Part shown: piece after piece, positions 33,203 through 45,431 of the stretch
Numbering within the stretch: the first letter of the stretch is position 1
How the letters are laid out: each line of letters opens with the position of its first letter
Assembly (NCBI RefSeq): GCF_030864355.1
Contig: NC_083395.1
Location: 682,001-746,000 of the forward strand
Direction of reading: 5' to 3'
Length of the DNA: 64,000 bases
Source of the DNA: Cutaneotrichosporon cavernicola
Taxonomy: Eukaryota > Basidiomycota > Tremellomycetes > Trichosporonales > Trichosporonaceae
The notes under the pieces: model-generated
The model's input: the letters and a program-made list of their open reading frames with translations, nothing else
Database searches by the model: none
Told to the model about the DNA's origin: nothing
Translations under genes and position numbers: made by a program

Positions 33203-34245
33203 TGTGATATAAAGTTGGTGGAAGGTGGTAGTGGGATAGATGATAGTTGTCGGGGAGGCTAGTCCAGATAGTGAAGAAGTTGTCTACTCTTGCAAAGGAT
33301 GACTGATATATCTAGTGGCCGACGGGGATTGTGGAGGTGGGGAGTGGATAGGTTGTTGGTGGTTCGGTTCGGCGGCCGTAAGGATAGGGTAGTGTCCGGC
33401 GGGTACGGCAAGGGTGAGACAAGTGAAGGGTTGAAGGGTGATGGAACGTGTTGTCGCCGCTAGTTGTCAATTTCGAGGGGGTGAGCCGTGCGAGGGTTGG
33501 TCACTCCTGGTACACATGCAGCGAGTGTAGTGTGGTTGTATAAAAGGAGATGAGGAGTTGTGCAAGTGGCGAGGTGGGATGCTAGGCTCGAATAGCAGCA
33601 GAGGTGGGGAGCGAGTTGGGAGTAGAATAGCAGTGCAAAGTGCCAAGTGTGTTTGAAGTCTTGGCTTTGTTGAGCGGTTCCGATGGTGACTGATGAGACC
33701 GATGAGGTGGTGCGATTCAAAGTGGGAATGCTCGGTCAGATGAGCTTATGAGGAACATATATAGGGATTTTTCTGTTTAGTATATCATCACCAAGGTATC
33801 CCAAGGTTCCCATGAGTCAAGGGCGTTCGTTTGTGCTGGCTGAGAACAGTGCTACGGACCAGAACTTGACTCCTATGGATGGAATCTGAAGTTGCATAAA
33901 GGAGATTCGCGGCATAGGCGCCGATCCGATGTCGGAGAGACTGGTGCGGCTGGTGTTGCCAGAACGGCACAGATGCGCAAAGTCCGCAAGTCTGCCTTTA
34001 GAGCAGAGGAGTACTGGGCTCGGGCTTCTAGGTACGGTACGTCAAAGAGGCTCAAGGGCCTGGAGACCGAGGCCGAATCTCCAAGGTTAGAGAGCCAAAG
34101 CGTTAGTAAGAGTCGCGGTGTTTGACGCTTTGCCTGAATAATGAGCATGGCATGGCCTATTGAAGGGGATGGTAACTGGTAAAATGTCGTCGTGCTCCAC
34201 AACAACCCATATTTGTATTTCTAGTTAGACGTATCATTCAAAGCG

Positions 34246-34262
34246 CCCCCCCCCCCCCCCCC
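34246..34262. repeat. C17 homopolymer
   Basis: Seventeen consecutive C on the plus strand in non-coding DNA; the exact length may be affected by sequencing error. Confidence 0.9.
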
Positions 34263-35194
34263 AAGCCAATTAGTCAAATAGCCCATCAGGAGGGCTTACA
34301 TGCCGCAGCCCTGTTTTATTACCCTGAACCCATGGCAACCTTGGGAGACTAAAACGTCATAGTCAACTCTCTTCCACCAAATACAAGCAGACTCACTTTC
34401 ACTCTCCGTATCTCCCTACTCTCCGTCTCCGTCTCCGTATCCGCATCCGTATCCCAAACCGGCCTGGACTGGCATTAACGTTACCTCACACGGTATCTGC
34501 TCTTGTCGTCATTACTGTTCATCGTCTGGGTCTTCATCCGCGGCTTACTCTTTTACTGTTACTACTTGGAACATTGTAACCCCAGATCCGCATGTCCACG
34601 GGGGAGGCCCCAGCTGCGCCGTTGGTGGAATGGTGGCGTTGATAGGGTGAAGCTCTCACTTTCACCCTATAGAAAGGCTATTCCCTTTGGTTACTGTGCA
34701 CTGTATCCGTGTCAATGAAATCGCGTGTCACCTTGCCCAAAATGCCCTCTGTTCTCCCGTATTTTTCCGGATCCGATGCGGAGACGAGCACACGGGCAGC
34801 GGCGGCCGGCAATGGGCATCACGTGCTCCACCTGAGGGATCCAGGGTTGTATTTGTTGTTCCTGAATAGTCGCGTCAACCTCGGCCTCGGCTGACGAGTG
34901 ATGGATCGTCACTGATGATCTGGGCTCACCCTAATCCATCTTACGGTAGCGAGAGCCGAGGCAACCGACCAGACCGACCTCGTGCCCGAACCCAGTCTCG
35001 TAAGCTCGTAAACGCCTTTTCGTTGTGGCTAATAGAGTACCCAGAGTGCAGAGTGGGGAGTGCTGCCAACAGCTTCACAGGCCTTCTGCAGCAACAAACC
35101 AGTGGTGACGACGGATAATGCCAACAGTCAAGGCCAAACCTTCAAACGTCAACCTTGCGTAAAGTATCCATTTCCCACAGTATTGCAGGCTCTA

Positions 35195-35231
35195 TACGAC
35201 TGGTTTCCCATACTACACGACTGGTTTCCCA
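35195..35231. repeat. Direct repeat ACGACTGGTTTCCCA, two copies
   Basis: Two copies with a 21-nt period; a third partial copy (TTTCCCACAG) sits just upstream near 35171. Confidence 0.85.
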
Positions 35232-37386
35232 CAGTGGAGCTCGCGTCATGTCCGTACAATAGTATGTAACTTACGTTTCTTTTGCGGCATGGACTATGGA
35301 TCAACATTGCAGCATGCGGAACGGAACAGTTCAAGTGGCGGAATGAACATGAGTTAGAAGGCAGGGGAAGAGCGTCATATGGATGGCATGCCAGTCCACT
35401 GTCCAGCTGATGGAACGCCGTGGGGAACCACAAACGAACAAAGCCTCCCTGTAGAGCTGCTGAATCCGCGCGACCTGGAAGCGCCCTTTCCTCTCCCCGT
35501 AATTGGAGCGATGGAGTCTGTGGAATCTGTCAAGCGCCATCGCACTGACTCGGGCCCAACGACAAGACGCCAAGCGCCCCATTTAGTATACGCCTCGACT
35601 CGAGCTGCCAGTCGGTCCAAGTTGTCACATGCCAGCTGTGGCTTGGGTGTTGGTTGGGACACGTGAACGCATCACATGACGACAAGGACAACAACATTGA
35701 TAGTCAAATCTGGAGGCGAATGTGGCACGACTTGTCCGCCACCAAGTCTTCCCGCCTCGGTCTCATTGGTGGGCATCTCTCTGGTTTTTCGTTCCTTGTC
35801 TACAGATCAAGTTACCCATGCATTACTCATGAACGTATAAGGTATTCGGAAGGCAAGCGAACTTTGTCCCACCCATGTTACTCTCATTACTGTATGTACA
35901 CGCCACACACACCATTTTCACATCATACAATTCACCACGGACCTGTAATTGCTAGATAAATGAGATATAGCTGTTTATTGGAATAGCTACGGATCTGATA
36001 CACATCCAGGTGGACAGGAATATTTTATGATATAGTGAAAACCACTCCCATGCAAAAGTATACAGTGTCATCCAAGATGTGTTTGCTCTATCGTCACGGT
36101 CGCCCAGGGAAACAGCCATGGGCCCCACTCGACTGCCCACCACCACGTCAGATTTTGCCAAGGCAGAAACCAGGACGTGTTACAGTGTCACCCAAGTAGT
36201 CTTGGCCCGCTGTCATATTTTTGTCCAGGGCCGTATTTACGCCAAGTGGTACGAGTGGGCCCTAGAACGAGTCAGCTTGGAGTGGGGGTGATGGTGGCAA
36301 GATTATTTGGATGACAATTGCAGGTAGACGACGCGTCAGGTAGAATCGGCGTGGCGGGCTGGCGACCGCTTGGCTAGCCGACATTGTGGCAAATGGTCCA
36401 ATCAAAATGTCACGTCAATGGCTTTTCCCAACCAGATACCTCAGTGATGGGTCAGCACCGCGAACGTAGCGAGCCGGTTTAACAGGCGTGCTGTGAGTAG
36501 TGCGGGTAGGGTCGCAGAAGCACTGTAGAATTATTGGGGGGCTGTCCCAGCGTTAACTGAGACCTTTACGATGCGGCAGAGCCCCAACCAGGCCGAAAAG
36601 CCCTGGGTTGTTTTAGCCAGTAACAACTATACATCTGGTATTTCTCTACATAATTTGCTACATTAAATCGATAAAGTAGACTTTAGTGAGGCCAAGAACC
36701 AAGGAAATCATTTCTAGTACAGGGGATACGCAGACGTCAACCTTACTGCCGCCGTAGCTGCCGCGGAACGACAGCGACTTGTCCTCAATCCAAAGGCCGG
36801 GCTCGTTCTCACCTTTCCGGTTAGGCTGGCACGGGTCGCACCTCTCTTCAGACTGGCTGAGTAAGAGCAGGAACGAATGCGAACGGCGTCGCGGTCTTCC
36901 ATAATCTGTCGAACGCTCGGCTCACGTCGCGCCACAAGTCCAGTCATCCATCCACAAGTGTCACAACCCACTGGGCCCACATTCCAACGACCTCTGTAGC
37001 GCCCTTAGCTCCGGCCGGCCTGTCCCGCCGAAGTAGCTGATTACTAACAATTAATTGGGATCGCCGCGATCCCCGCGCCAGTCGACATTCCGGGTCGGAC
37101 CGACTTGTCTTTAGGCACGGTGGCGCCCCGCTTGTTGTGTGATGTACGCCGTGGATGCCGCGGACAGAAGCCTAGCAACAGGGTGAACGCGCAGATTCCG
37201 TGAAACGTCCGTTGTCGGTCGCGCGAACAGACCCGAATGAGCGTTGCGCGTTGTTCAATCCACAGCGACAGCCTCCGACACGAACTGAACGGGTCCAGCC
37301 ACTCACACCTGGCGACATCATGTTTGCCCACACCATGCATATCAACGCACTACCCATACGACCAAGCATTCTATTGGCCACCGAAA

Positions 37387-40300
37387 TTAACCATCGAGTG
37401 CGGCGGCGACAATCTCGGCCGCCTCCTCCTTGTGCCACGCGCCCACGCCAGCCGCCGTCGTCGCGCTTGCCTTCCGCCCGGCATACTGGGCCGGCTCACT
37501 TCCCCGATCCTCGAGGATGCGGTTGAGGCGGGGTGCGACAAAGGTCCATGCACCCTGGTTGGCCGGCTCCTCCTGTGCCCACACCACCTGCGTGGAAGGC
37601 GGGTGACAGGACAGTGCGTCCGCCACCTGCGCAGCGGGGAAGGGCGAGAGTTCCTCAACGCGGATGAAGGCGACGTCGTCAACTCCCTGCGCCTTGGCAG
37701 CCTCGAGCAACGTGTAGTAGTGCTTGCCTGAACAGAGGACAACACGGGACGCGTTCTCCGTCTCGTCGGCAATAACAGGCTGGAAGCGAGTGCCCTCGGC
37801 CATGTCGGCGAGCGGGGACGCAGCGATGGGCGCACGGAGCAGGCCTTTCGGGGACGCAATGATCAGAGGCTTGCGGTAGTTTCGAAGCACCTGGCGCCGG
37901 AGGAGGTGATACAACTGTGCGGGTGTCGACGGGTTCGCAACCTGCAGGTTGACGTCGTGGGTTAGCGTTGCGGGGTCGTCAGACAGCTGGAGGAAGCGCT
38001 CGATCTTGCACGAGCTATGCTCAGGCCCTGCGCCGTCGTACCCGTGAGGTAGCTGCATGACGAGCCCCGTCTGCTTGAGCCACTTGGCCTGCGAGCCGAC
38101 GAGGAACGTGTCGATCATGCTCTGCGCGCCGTTGTGAAAGTCACCGAACTGCGCCTCCCAGATTGGCAGGAGTCGGGGGTTCGCCCAGCTCATCCCGATC
38201 TCGAAGCCCAGCACCGCCATCTCGCTCAGGCTCGAGTTGCAGAGCTCGAGCTTACCCGGTGCCTGAAGCGAGTCATTCAACGGCACATAGCAGCTCTCGT
38301 CCTTCTGGTCCACAAACATTGCGTGGCTGGTGTGAGCCTCGAATACGGTATCCTACTCACCGCTGCGAGAATGTCCCTCGACCAACATCCTGGCCCGAGA
38401 TGCGCACGTCGTTTCCATCCTCCATAAGCGAACCAAACGCCATCGCCTCAGCAGTAGCAAAGTCAACCTTGGACTCGAGGCCCTTGAGGCGGGAGCTGAT
38501 GTGGCGCTTGAGGCGCGAGTGGACGTTCTGTCGTCAGCACAACTGGCAAGTTGCCTCAGAGGACACTCACAAACTCAGCAGGCAGCTCGACGCTCTTCTT
38601 CCCGATGTCGACGAGACGGTCGATTGGCAGACCGGTCTCTGGGTCAGGCTTGGCCTCCGCGCTCGCTGGCCACACCATGTCCTTCCACTTGCCACCGAGC
38701 ATCTCGCTAGGCGCACTGTATCCCGGAACGCCCTCGAGAGCCTTGTCAAGAGTCTCGTTGTACGCGGCACGGCCGGCACTGGCGTCCGCCTCGGAGAACA
38801 CGTTGGCCGCCGTGAGCCGCTCTTCGAACAACTCGGGCACACTCTTGCGCGAGCGAATCTTCTCGTACATCAGCGGCTGCGTAAAGCCAGGCTCGTCGAG
38901 CTCGTTGTGACCCCAGCGGCGGTAGCAGATGAGATCGATGATAATGTCCTTCCGGAACATGTTGCGGTACTGGAACGCAACGTCGACAGCGCGCACAACG
39001 TCTACTGTCAGCCCGCGCCTCATCGCGTGCTTACCCTCTGGATAATCGCCGTTGACGTGCAGGATCGGGCAGCCGATCATCTTGCCGACGTCGGACGCGT
39101 ACATTGCCGAGCGACTGAAGGTCGCGGGCGTGGTGTATCCAATGTTGTTGCTGCTGTCAGTGAGGTAGTTGTGGGACCCACTTGACAATCAGGTGGATCG
39201 TGCCGCCGCTGCCGTAGTGCGGGAGGCCACTGAGGCCGAGGCTCTCAGCAACGACGCCCTGGCCGCTGAACGCGGCGTCACCGTGAAGCTGAACACAGAG
39301 GACGCGGTCTCCAAGCTGGCAGTCGGCAGGCGACTCCTTAAGGAGCTTCATCTGCTTGGCACGCGTGATGCCGAGTGCTACTGGGTTGACGGCCTGGTGT
39401 GAGCGAGATCTACAGGCAAACGGGGAGGAGTTGGGCCTACGGGAAGAGGCTGGGTGTGGAAGGTCGGAGAGAGGAGGACGGGGCAGGACGCGCAGAGGTT
39501 GGGCCTGGGGAACAGAGAGGTACTCACCTCGAGGTGGCTAGGGTTCTGGAGCATCTCGATCTTGACCTTGTTGCCGTCGTAGTCGAGCTCACGGATGCCG
39601 CCGAGGTGCGAGATGACATCGCCAGTCGCACCGGGCGCTGTGGACGGGTCAAACTCGGGCTGGCCCTTGATCTTAGCAAACAGTCCGGTGGGGGAGTACG
39701 CGAACAGCTCGGGCTCGGTGAGGAGGTTGAGGCGGCCGCGGTGGGGGAGCGAAACGACAATGCTCTGAAGGTCGGCCTTGGCGCCGAGCTCGAACAGAGT
39801 GTCGAGGGCAGGGAGCATGCTCTCAGCACCTTCGCAGCCTGGAGTCAGCGTCTGGTCTCTAGTCCACGCTGCTCTGTCTTAGTCACCGCCCCATCTCTCG
39901 TCGCCGTTCCGTCTCTCGTCCCCTATGTGTCACCCTCTCCGGCCGGCTCTTGTCGCTGCACCCTCCTCCTATCGGTTTGGGTCTCCTCACTACTCACCGT
40001 AGCGCTTGAGGTTGGGGAACTTCTTGCCAAGGAAGCGGTCAAATTCCTCACTCCGGCTCAACAGCTCCCACACGCGCTTCTTGCGTGAATCGTCCAATGA
40101 CCCTAGGGAGCTCGAGTGGGTCTCGACGTGATGCTGGAACCACAAGCGCTCATCCTTGCTGGGGCACTGCTGAAACTCATAACCGATCCTGTCAACATAC
40201 ACGCCCATCAGGTGCTCGGTGATCTCCTTGAGCGTGCTGGACACGTCCGTGCCCTCGCCGGTCTGTGTGCGGGGGACATCCCCGCTCTGGGGAAGGTGCA

Positions 40301-40707
40301 TGATACCCTTGAGTGGGTACTTTGTGTCGTCGGACAGGCCGTAGCGGTAAGGGTCAAGGGCGGAGACGGGACTGAGTCAGCCATACCAAGGGGAAGGACT
40401 CACTCGCGCTCCATGAGGTCGAGGGGATCAACCTGGCATTAGCAGTGACAACCACCACAAGCGTACCTTTGCCGCACGGTGTCCGTGGCGGCGCATCATC
40501 TCGACGTAACGGAGCAGTGCAGCGTTCTCGTTGCGGTTCGCCATCTCCTCGGCCGTGTCTGGTTTCAGCGGGAGCGTGCAGGACGGACATACAGTCAGGC
40601 AGCGTGTACTTGCTGGGGACGCGGTACCCGAAGGACGCGTCGTCGTGGTACCGCCGGGCGCGGAGGAGCCCGGCGAGGCGTGGTGTATGGCGTGGAGCCC
40701 TAAGCAT
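37387..40707 (-). CDS. DHTKD1: 2-oxoadipate dehydrogenase E1 component (DHTKD1 type), mitochondrial
   Basis: About 915 residues from some ten exons, mostly with introns of 31-60 nt. A presequence ([20 protein letters not shown]) is followed by FGYRVPSKY and [13 protein letters not shown]. ThDP and active-site regions are intact: [94 protein letters not shown] and [20 protein letters not shown]. Compared with the 2-oxoglutarate enzyme Kgd1, the short N-terminus and the [12 protein letters not shown] and FGDFHNGAQ variants point to DHTKD1, which oxidatively decarboxylates 2-oxoadipate in Lys/Trp breakdown and pairs with shared E2/E3 subunits. A Kgd1-like activity cannot be excluded by sequence alone. 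Confidence 0.85.
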
Positions 40708-41189
40708 TGTCAGAATGTGGGGGAAGTGGAAATGACTATGGTTAGGCGTGGCTTAAGTGTTGGTGGTGGTCACTGGTGAGTATGGAGAGGTGCGGGGCTG
40801 CGGGGTGTGCACTATGTGGGGCAAGGGAAGGCATGCGGGGTGGGCAGCCTGAAGGGTGGCAATGACCTCGCGTCTCGATACGGGACGGTCACCCTTTCAA
40901 CCGATCTTTTGACTATCTCGGATCCTTGATCCCGCGGCCCGCGGAACTCTTTACCTCCCTCAACAGCACATCCAGCACATCAGCACAACAACCCCCCCAC
41001 ATCCCACATGGGCAACATCGGCTAGCTCCGGGCTACCCTTGGCCCCTTGACGTCATGTAATCTACTACTTAATACAGTGAATGCTAACGTGGAAATGAAA
41101 ATGCTCAATTGCTCAGATTGTGTTCAAATGTTGGTCACCATATCACCCATCATCTAGATGGACTCTCAGTCCCTCAGCCTCTCAGCCCC
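40708..41189. other. Intergenic, no gene seen
   Basis: About 480 bp holding the promoter of the dehydrogenase gene (transcribed leftward) and the 3' UTR of the next minus-strand gene. Pyrimidine-rich; no further features recognised. Confidence 0.5.
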
Positions 41190-42217
41190 TCAATCCCACA
41201 CCAGTTGACCCTTCTGGTTCAGCGTCGCCCCCTGACCTCCGCTCCCCCCATCGACAACCCGCCCACGCTCGCGCACAACCTTTTTCTGCTGCTTGTTATA
41301 GATCGCGTTAATCTTCTCCCTGTCGTCAGCCCCGCTCACAAACTATCGCACCGCTCCAGGTCCTTCTTGTGCAGAGCGAGGCGGCGGAGGCGGTCGGCCT
41401 CCTCGGCCTCCTTGGCCACACGCTTCGCCTCGGTCTTCTTCTGGTTCTTGCGCTGGAGCTTGGTGAGTGGCTCGTTCGCGATCGCTCTCGAGCGCGCTGG
41501 CGACGAGTTGGTGTCGCCACCTCCACCAATTGACACCGACATTGGCTCTGGCCGTTAGCACACTTTCTGATAGACGCACTCTTCTTGGCCGCGACGACGT
41601 TCCATCCGTCGTCCTGGCGGGGCTCATCCGACCACTCGGACGATGCATAGTCGTCGGCGAACTTGTCAACCTTCTCGGGCTGCACAACGCGCATCACTCG
41701 CGCGAGTTGGGGAGGGCGGTCCTCGGGCGCGAGCATACTGCTGTCAGAGCGAAGAGCCCCGGACTTACTCGTCAACCTTGGTCTTGGGGACCTTGGGAAC
41801 GAGCTTCTCGGCCAAAGTCTTGGGTTTGGTGGGAGCGGAAGCTTTGGCCGCAGCGGCGAACGATGGCGGCTCGAACTCCTCAGACTCCTCAGACGTCGCC
41901 GGAACAGCAACTGCCGCAAGGACGGGGACGGGCGCAGGCTTGACCTTGTGCTCGAGTGTGGTCGAGTGCTTGCCCTTCTTGCCCTTCTTGGGCTCGCTCT
42001 TGGGCTCCTCGGCCTCGCTCACAGCCACAGGCGTGCCAATTGGTGTGTCGGTGCCAGCCTTTTTCTTGTTCTTGTTCTTCTTGTTCTTCTTCTTGGCTGC
42101 GGTGGAGCTGTCGTTGTTGTTGCCGTTGGACCCAGTGGAGGTCATATGCTGATAGCCGAAGGCGAGGACGACGACCAGGGCCGCGCCTACGAGAGCCTCT
42201 GTTGAAATGTACGGCAT
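41190..42217 (-). CDS. Hypothetical membrane-anchored Lys-rich protein
   Basis: 310 residues from four exons; introns 41738-41768 (31 nt), 41548-41579 (32 nt) and 41320-41351 (32 nt) are removed in frame. One N-terminal hydrophobic segment (ALVGAALVVVLAFGYQ) could be a signal anchor. Next come a Lys/Asn-rich patch (AAKKKNKKNKNKKKAG) and an Ala/Pro/Glu-rich linker. A conserved-looking core DKFADDYASSEWSDEPRQDD with DGWNVV follows, then a Lys/Arg helix (LTKLQRKNQKKTEAKRVAKE) and a Gly-rich end closing with LNQKGQLVWD. I do not recognise the family; the layout suggests an ER- or organelle-anchored protein with a long basic cytosolic tail. Intron 1 ends CAGCAG, so one Ser may be optional. Confidence 0.75.
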
Positions 42218-42734
42218 ACAGGTTGATTTTGAACGAGTGTGGGGGGTTGAAGCAAGAGGCAAAGGAAGGAAGGATAGAAGGACGCACAACAAATGTTGCC
42301 AAAGTGTATGACGCGTCTACGAAAGCGATGAATCGTGGCCGATTACCCCTCGAATAGTCCAATCGACCCAATCAAGTTGCAAGATTGCCACGTGGTGTCG
42401 TCGCCTGGGTGGCGTGGCGCGGTGGATACCCTTTAGGCTATAGGCCATGGGCCGCGACGTGCATCACGCTCTCCACATCCAACTTGCAACTTCCTCTCCA
42501 TCTTCCTCTATACTCATCACCCCGTCTCCTCTTGCTATCCTAATATCCTAACGGGGACGAACCCAACTGGCTCGACAATCTGTACGTCCTCATCACTGCG
42601 CCCGGGGCGATGGCTCGAACGGCTTGAGCTCACTTGTTCCGTCTGCTCGTGCGACGGCAGCGAGATAACTGCGCAACCGTGCTGACGAGTACAGCTTCTT
42701 CACGACCCTCCCAAGACTTGAGCCATTGTTCATC
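42218..42734. promoter_or_regulatory. Divergent promoter region upstream of VPS1
   Basis: 517 bp between the start codons of the Lys-rich membrane protein (minus) and VPS1 (plus). No conserved box was identified with confidence. Confidence 0.45.
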
Positions 42735-45014
42735 ATGGACCAGCAACTAATCAACCTCGTCAACAAGGTGTGACAGCCTATCGTGCAGCTCGCTCATCCC
42801 AGCTCCAAGACGTGTTCACGTCTATCGGTGTCCAGAACAACATCGTGGGTGGCAAATATCGTCTCGCGCTCACTCCAGGATCTGCCGCAGATCACTGTCA
42901 TTGGTTCGCAGTCCAGTGGCAAGTCGTCGGTGCTCGAGGTACGCTGAAACCATCCCCCGAGTCCTCACTGACCTCAAGAACATCGTTGGGCGTGACTTCC
43001 TTCCCCGAGGCACGGGTATTGTGACACGCCGTCCGCTCGTGCTCCAGTTGATCAACCGCCCCGCCACGTCGAAGCCAAATGGCGCGGACAAGAAGGACGA
43101 GAAGGTTGAGGACGGGATGGCCAAGTCGCGCATTAACGAGAATAACCCCGACGAGTGGGGAGAGTTCTTGCACCTCCCAGGACAAAAGTTCCATGACTTT
43201 GCAAAGATCCGCGATGAGATTGTACGCGACACGGAGAAGATTACTGGCAAGAATGCTGGTGAGATTAAGGAGCGCGATAGTAGCTGACAGCAGGTATCTC
43301 GCCAAACCCCATCAATCTTCGCATCTACTCTCCCAACGTCCTCACCCTCACGCTTGTCGACCTGCCCGGTCTCACCAAGGTCCCCGTCGGTGACCAGCCG
43401 CGCGACATCGAGAAGCAGATCAGGGACATGTTGATGCGCTTCATCTCGAAGCCTAACGCCATCATCCTCGCCGTCACTGCAGCCAACACCGACTTGGCCA
43501 ACTCAGACGGCCTGAAGCTCGCACGCGAGGTTGACCCTGATGGAACGCGCACCATTGGTGTGTTGACCAAGGTCGACCTCATGGACCAGGGCACCGACGT
43601 TGTCGACATTCTTGCCGGCAGGGTCATTCCCTTGCGTCTTGGCTACGTGCCCGTCGTCAACCGTGGGCAGCGTGACATTGACCAGTCGCGCTCGATCGCC
43701 TCCGCGCTCGAGTCTGAGAAGAAGTTCTTCGAGACCCACCCCAGCTACGCCAGCAAGGCGCAGTACTGCGGCACGCCATGGCTCGCGCGGAAGCTCAACA
43801 TCATCCTCATGCACCACATTCGCAACACACTGCCGGATATCAAGGCGCGCATCGCGGCACAGCTCGTCAAATACCGCCAGGAGCTCTCTGCACTCGGTGG
43901 GCCAATGGGCGAGACCAACCCCGGCAGCCTCGTGCTTTCGACCATCACAGAGTTCTGTACCGAGTTCCGTTCAGCCATTGACGGCAACACGAACGACCTG
44001 TCGCAGAACGAGCTGTCGGGCGGTGCCCGTATCAGCTTTGTCTTCCACGAGTTGTACAACAACGGTGTCAAGAGCATTGACCCCTTTGACCAGGTCAAGG
44101 ATGGCGACATCCGCACGATCCTTTACAACTCGTCGGGTTCGACGCCGGCGCTGTTCGTGGGCACGGCCGCGTTCGAAGTCATTGTCAAGCAGCAGATCCG
44201 CCGCCTCGAGGACCCGTCTCTTCGCTGCGCGTCGCTCGTTTACGACGAGTTGATCCGCATCCTCGGCCAGTTGCTCGCCAAGACGACTACGTTCAAGCGC
44301 TACCCCGAGCTCAAGGAGCGCTTCAACTCGGTCGTCATCAACTTCTTCAAGAATTGCATGAGCCCCACCAACAAGCTGGTGGCGGACATGGTCAACATGC
44401 AGGCGACGTACATCAACACGACCCACCCTGACTTCTTGAACGGCCACAAGGCCATGGCCATTGTGCAGGATCGCCTGAACGCCAACAAGCCGCCTGAGAA
44501 GGTCGACCAAAAGAAGTCGACCAACCAGCTTCCTAAGGACCTCGAGGAGAAGAAGGAGGAGAGCTTCTTCGGTTCGTTCTTCTCCAAGGACAAGCCGAAG
44601 CGGAAGGGAGTCGCCGCAATGGACGCACCTCCTCCGACCATCCGGCCCGTGCAGCAGTTGAGCGACCGCGAGCTGATGGAGACCGAGGTGATCAAGCTGT
44701 GAGGTACTGTGCACTTGACGGAACTGACCCTAGCCTCATCCGCTCCTACTTCAACGTCGTGTCGCGCGAGATGATCGACATGGTACCCAAGGCCATCTCG
44801 TACACGCTCGTCAACTACGCCAAGGAGAACCTCCAGCAGACGCTGCTCGAGGAGCTGTATCGTCAGGACCTGCTTGATGACCTGCTGCGCGAGTCACCCG
44901 ATGTCACCGCCAGGCGCAAGGAGTGGGTCACTGCAGTTGACATTGCTGACGAACAGGGTTGTCAAGATGGTCAAGGCACTCGAGACGTCGGAGGAGATTG
45001 TCGCGGCCGTCTAA
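42735..45014 (+). CDS. VPS1: Dynamin-like GTPase VPS1
   Basis: 688 residues from seven exons; six introns of 35, 34, 40, 35, 35 and 34 nt are removed in frame. It starts [16 protein letters not shown]. GTPase motifs: G1 [14 protein letters not shown], the switch region [18 protein letters not shown]3 [11 protein letters not shown] and G4 [12 protein letters not shown]. The middle or stalk region includes NRGQRDID and [17 protein letters not shown] short Lys-rich insert ([15 protein letters not shown]) separates it from the GED ([20 protein letters not shown], ending EEIVAAV). There is no PH or Pro-rich domain, which fits Vps1 over classical dynamin. Vps1 acts in Golgi-to-endosome sorting, endocytosis and peroxisome fission. 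One acceptor reads CAGCAG; the distal AG gives the conserved NAGIS sequence. Confidence 0.97.
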
Positions 45015-45431
45015 GGCTGCGGTACATAATGGCGGCCCCTGTAATAGAAGTCTTATGTCACGTCAGATACCCCCATCTGGGCTCTCTCTGCAACTGGGAC
45101 CGTGTGTATCTCCTCCGGGAAAGTGTAATGATTGCAGCAGAAAGGCCTGGTCTTGACCTCATACAGGGAGACCTCGCGTTCTCATGGCGCATTGGGCGGC
45201 CTTGGCACACACGCACGGTACAACAATCCTGGCAACTCTCTGTTGATGACAGACTTCTATCGCTGATGACCTTTTGTGGCCTGTGTATGGCTTTATGGCT
45301 AGACGCAAGCGCAGTTTGATCCAAAGATCCGCATATTCTGAATACTAGTTAGTCCTGGACCTCCACCAACATCACGTGACCTCCCAACCAAACCATTCCC
45401 CATTTCGGAGCGCTTGTTGACGACTCGACAG
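45015..45431. promoter_or_regulatory. Intergenic between VPS1 and TYR1
   Basis: About 420 bp with the VPS1 3' UTR and the TYR1 promoter. It contains CACGTGAC near 45373, an E-box-like core that bHLH factors can bind; its use here is unproven. Confidence 0.4.

Larger units (their letters stand above)
33203..37386. other. 4.2 kb gene-free region upstream of the bZIP gene
   Basis: Bounded by the bZIP start and the 3' end of the 2-oxoadipate dehydrogenase gene. No open frame has recognisable content. A CATATATAG box near 33.76 kb, a C17 run and a short direct repeat are visible. It probably holds the bZIP promoter and an extended 5' leader; the rest is unexplained. Confidence 0.5.

Noticed and set aside
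37387..40707. Naming the E1 gene KGD1
   Set aside because: Kgd1-specific N-terminal sequence is missing and the diagnostic motifs are those of DHTKD1.
43971..44714. 247-codon minus-strand open frame opposite VPS1
   Set aside because: It overlaps the well-conserved dynamin stalk coding region on the other strand and has a composition typical of antisense shadows.
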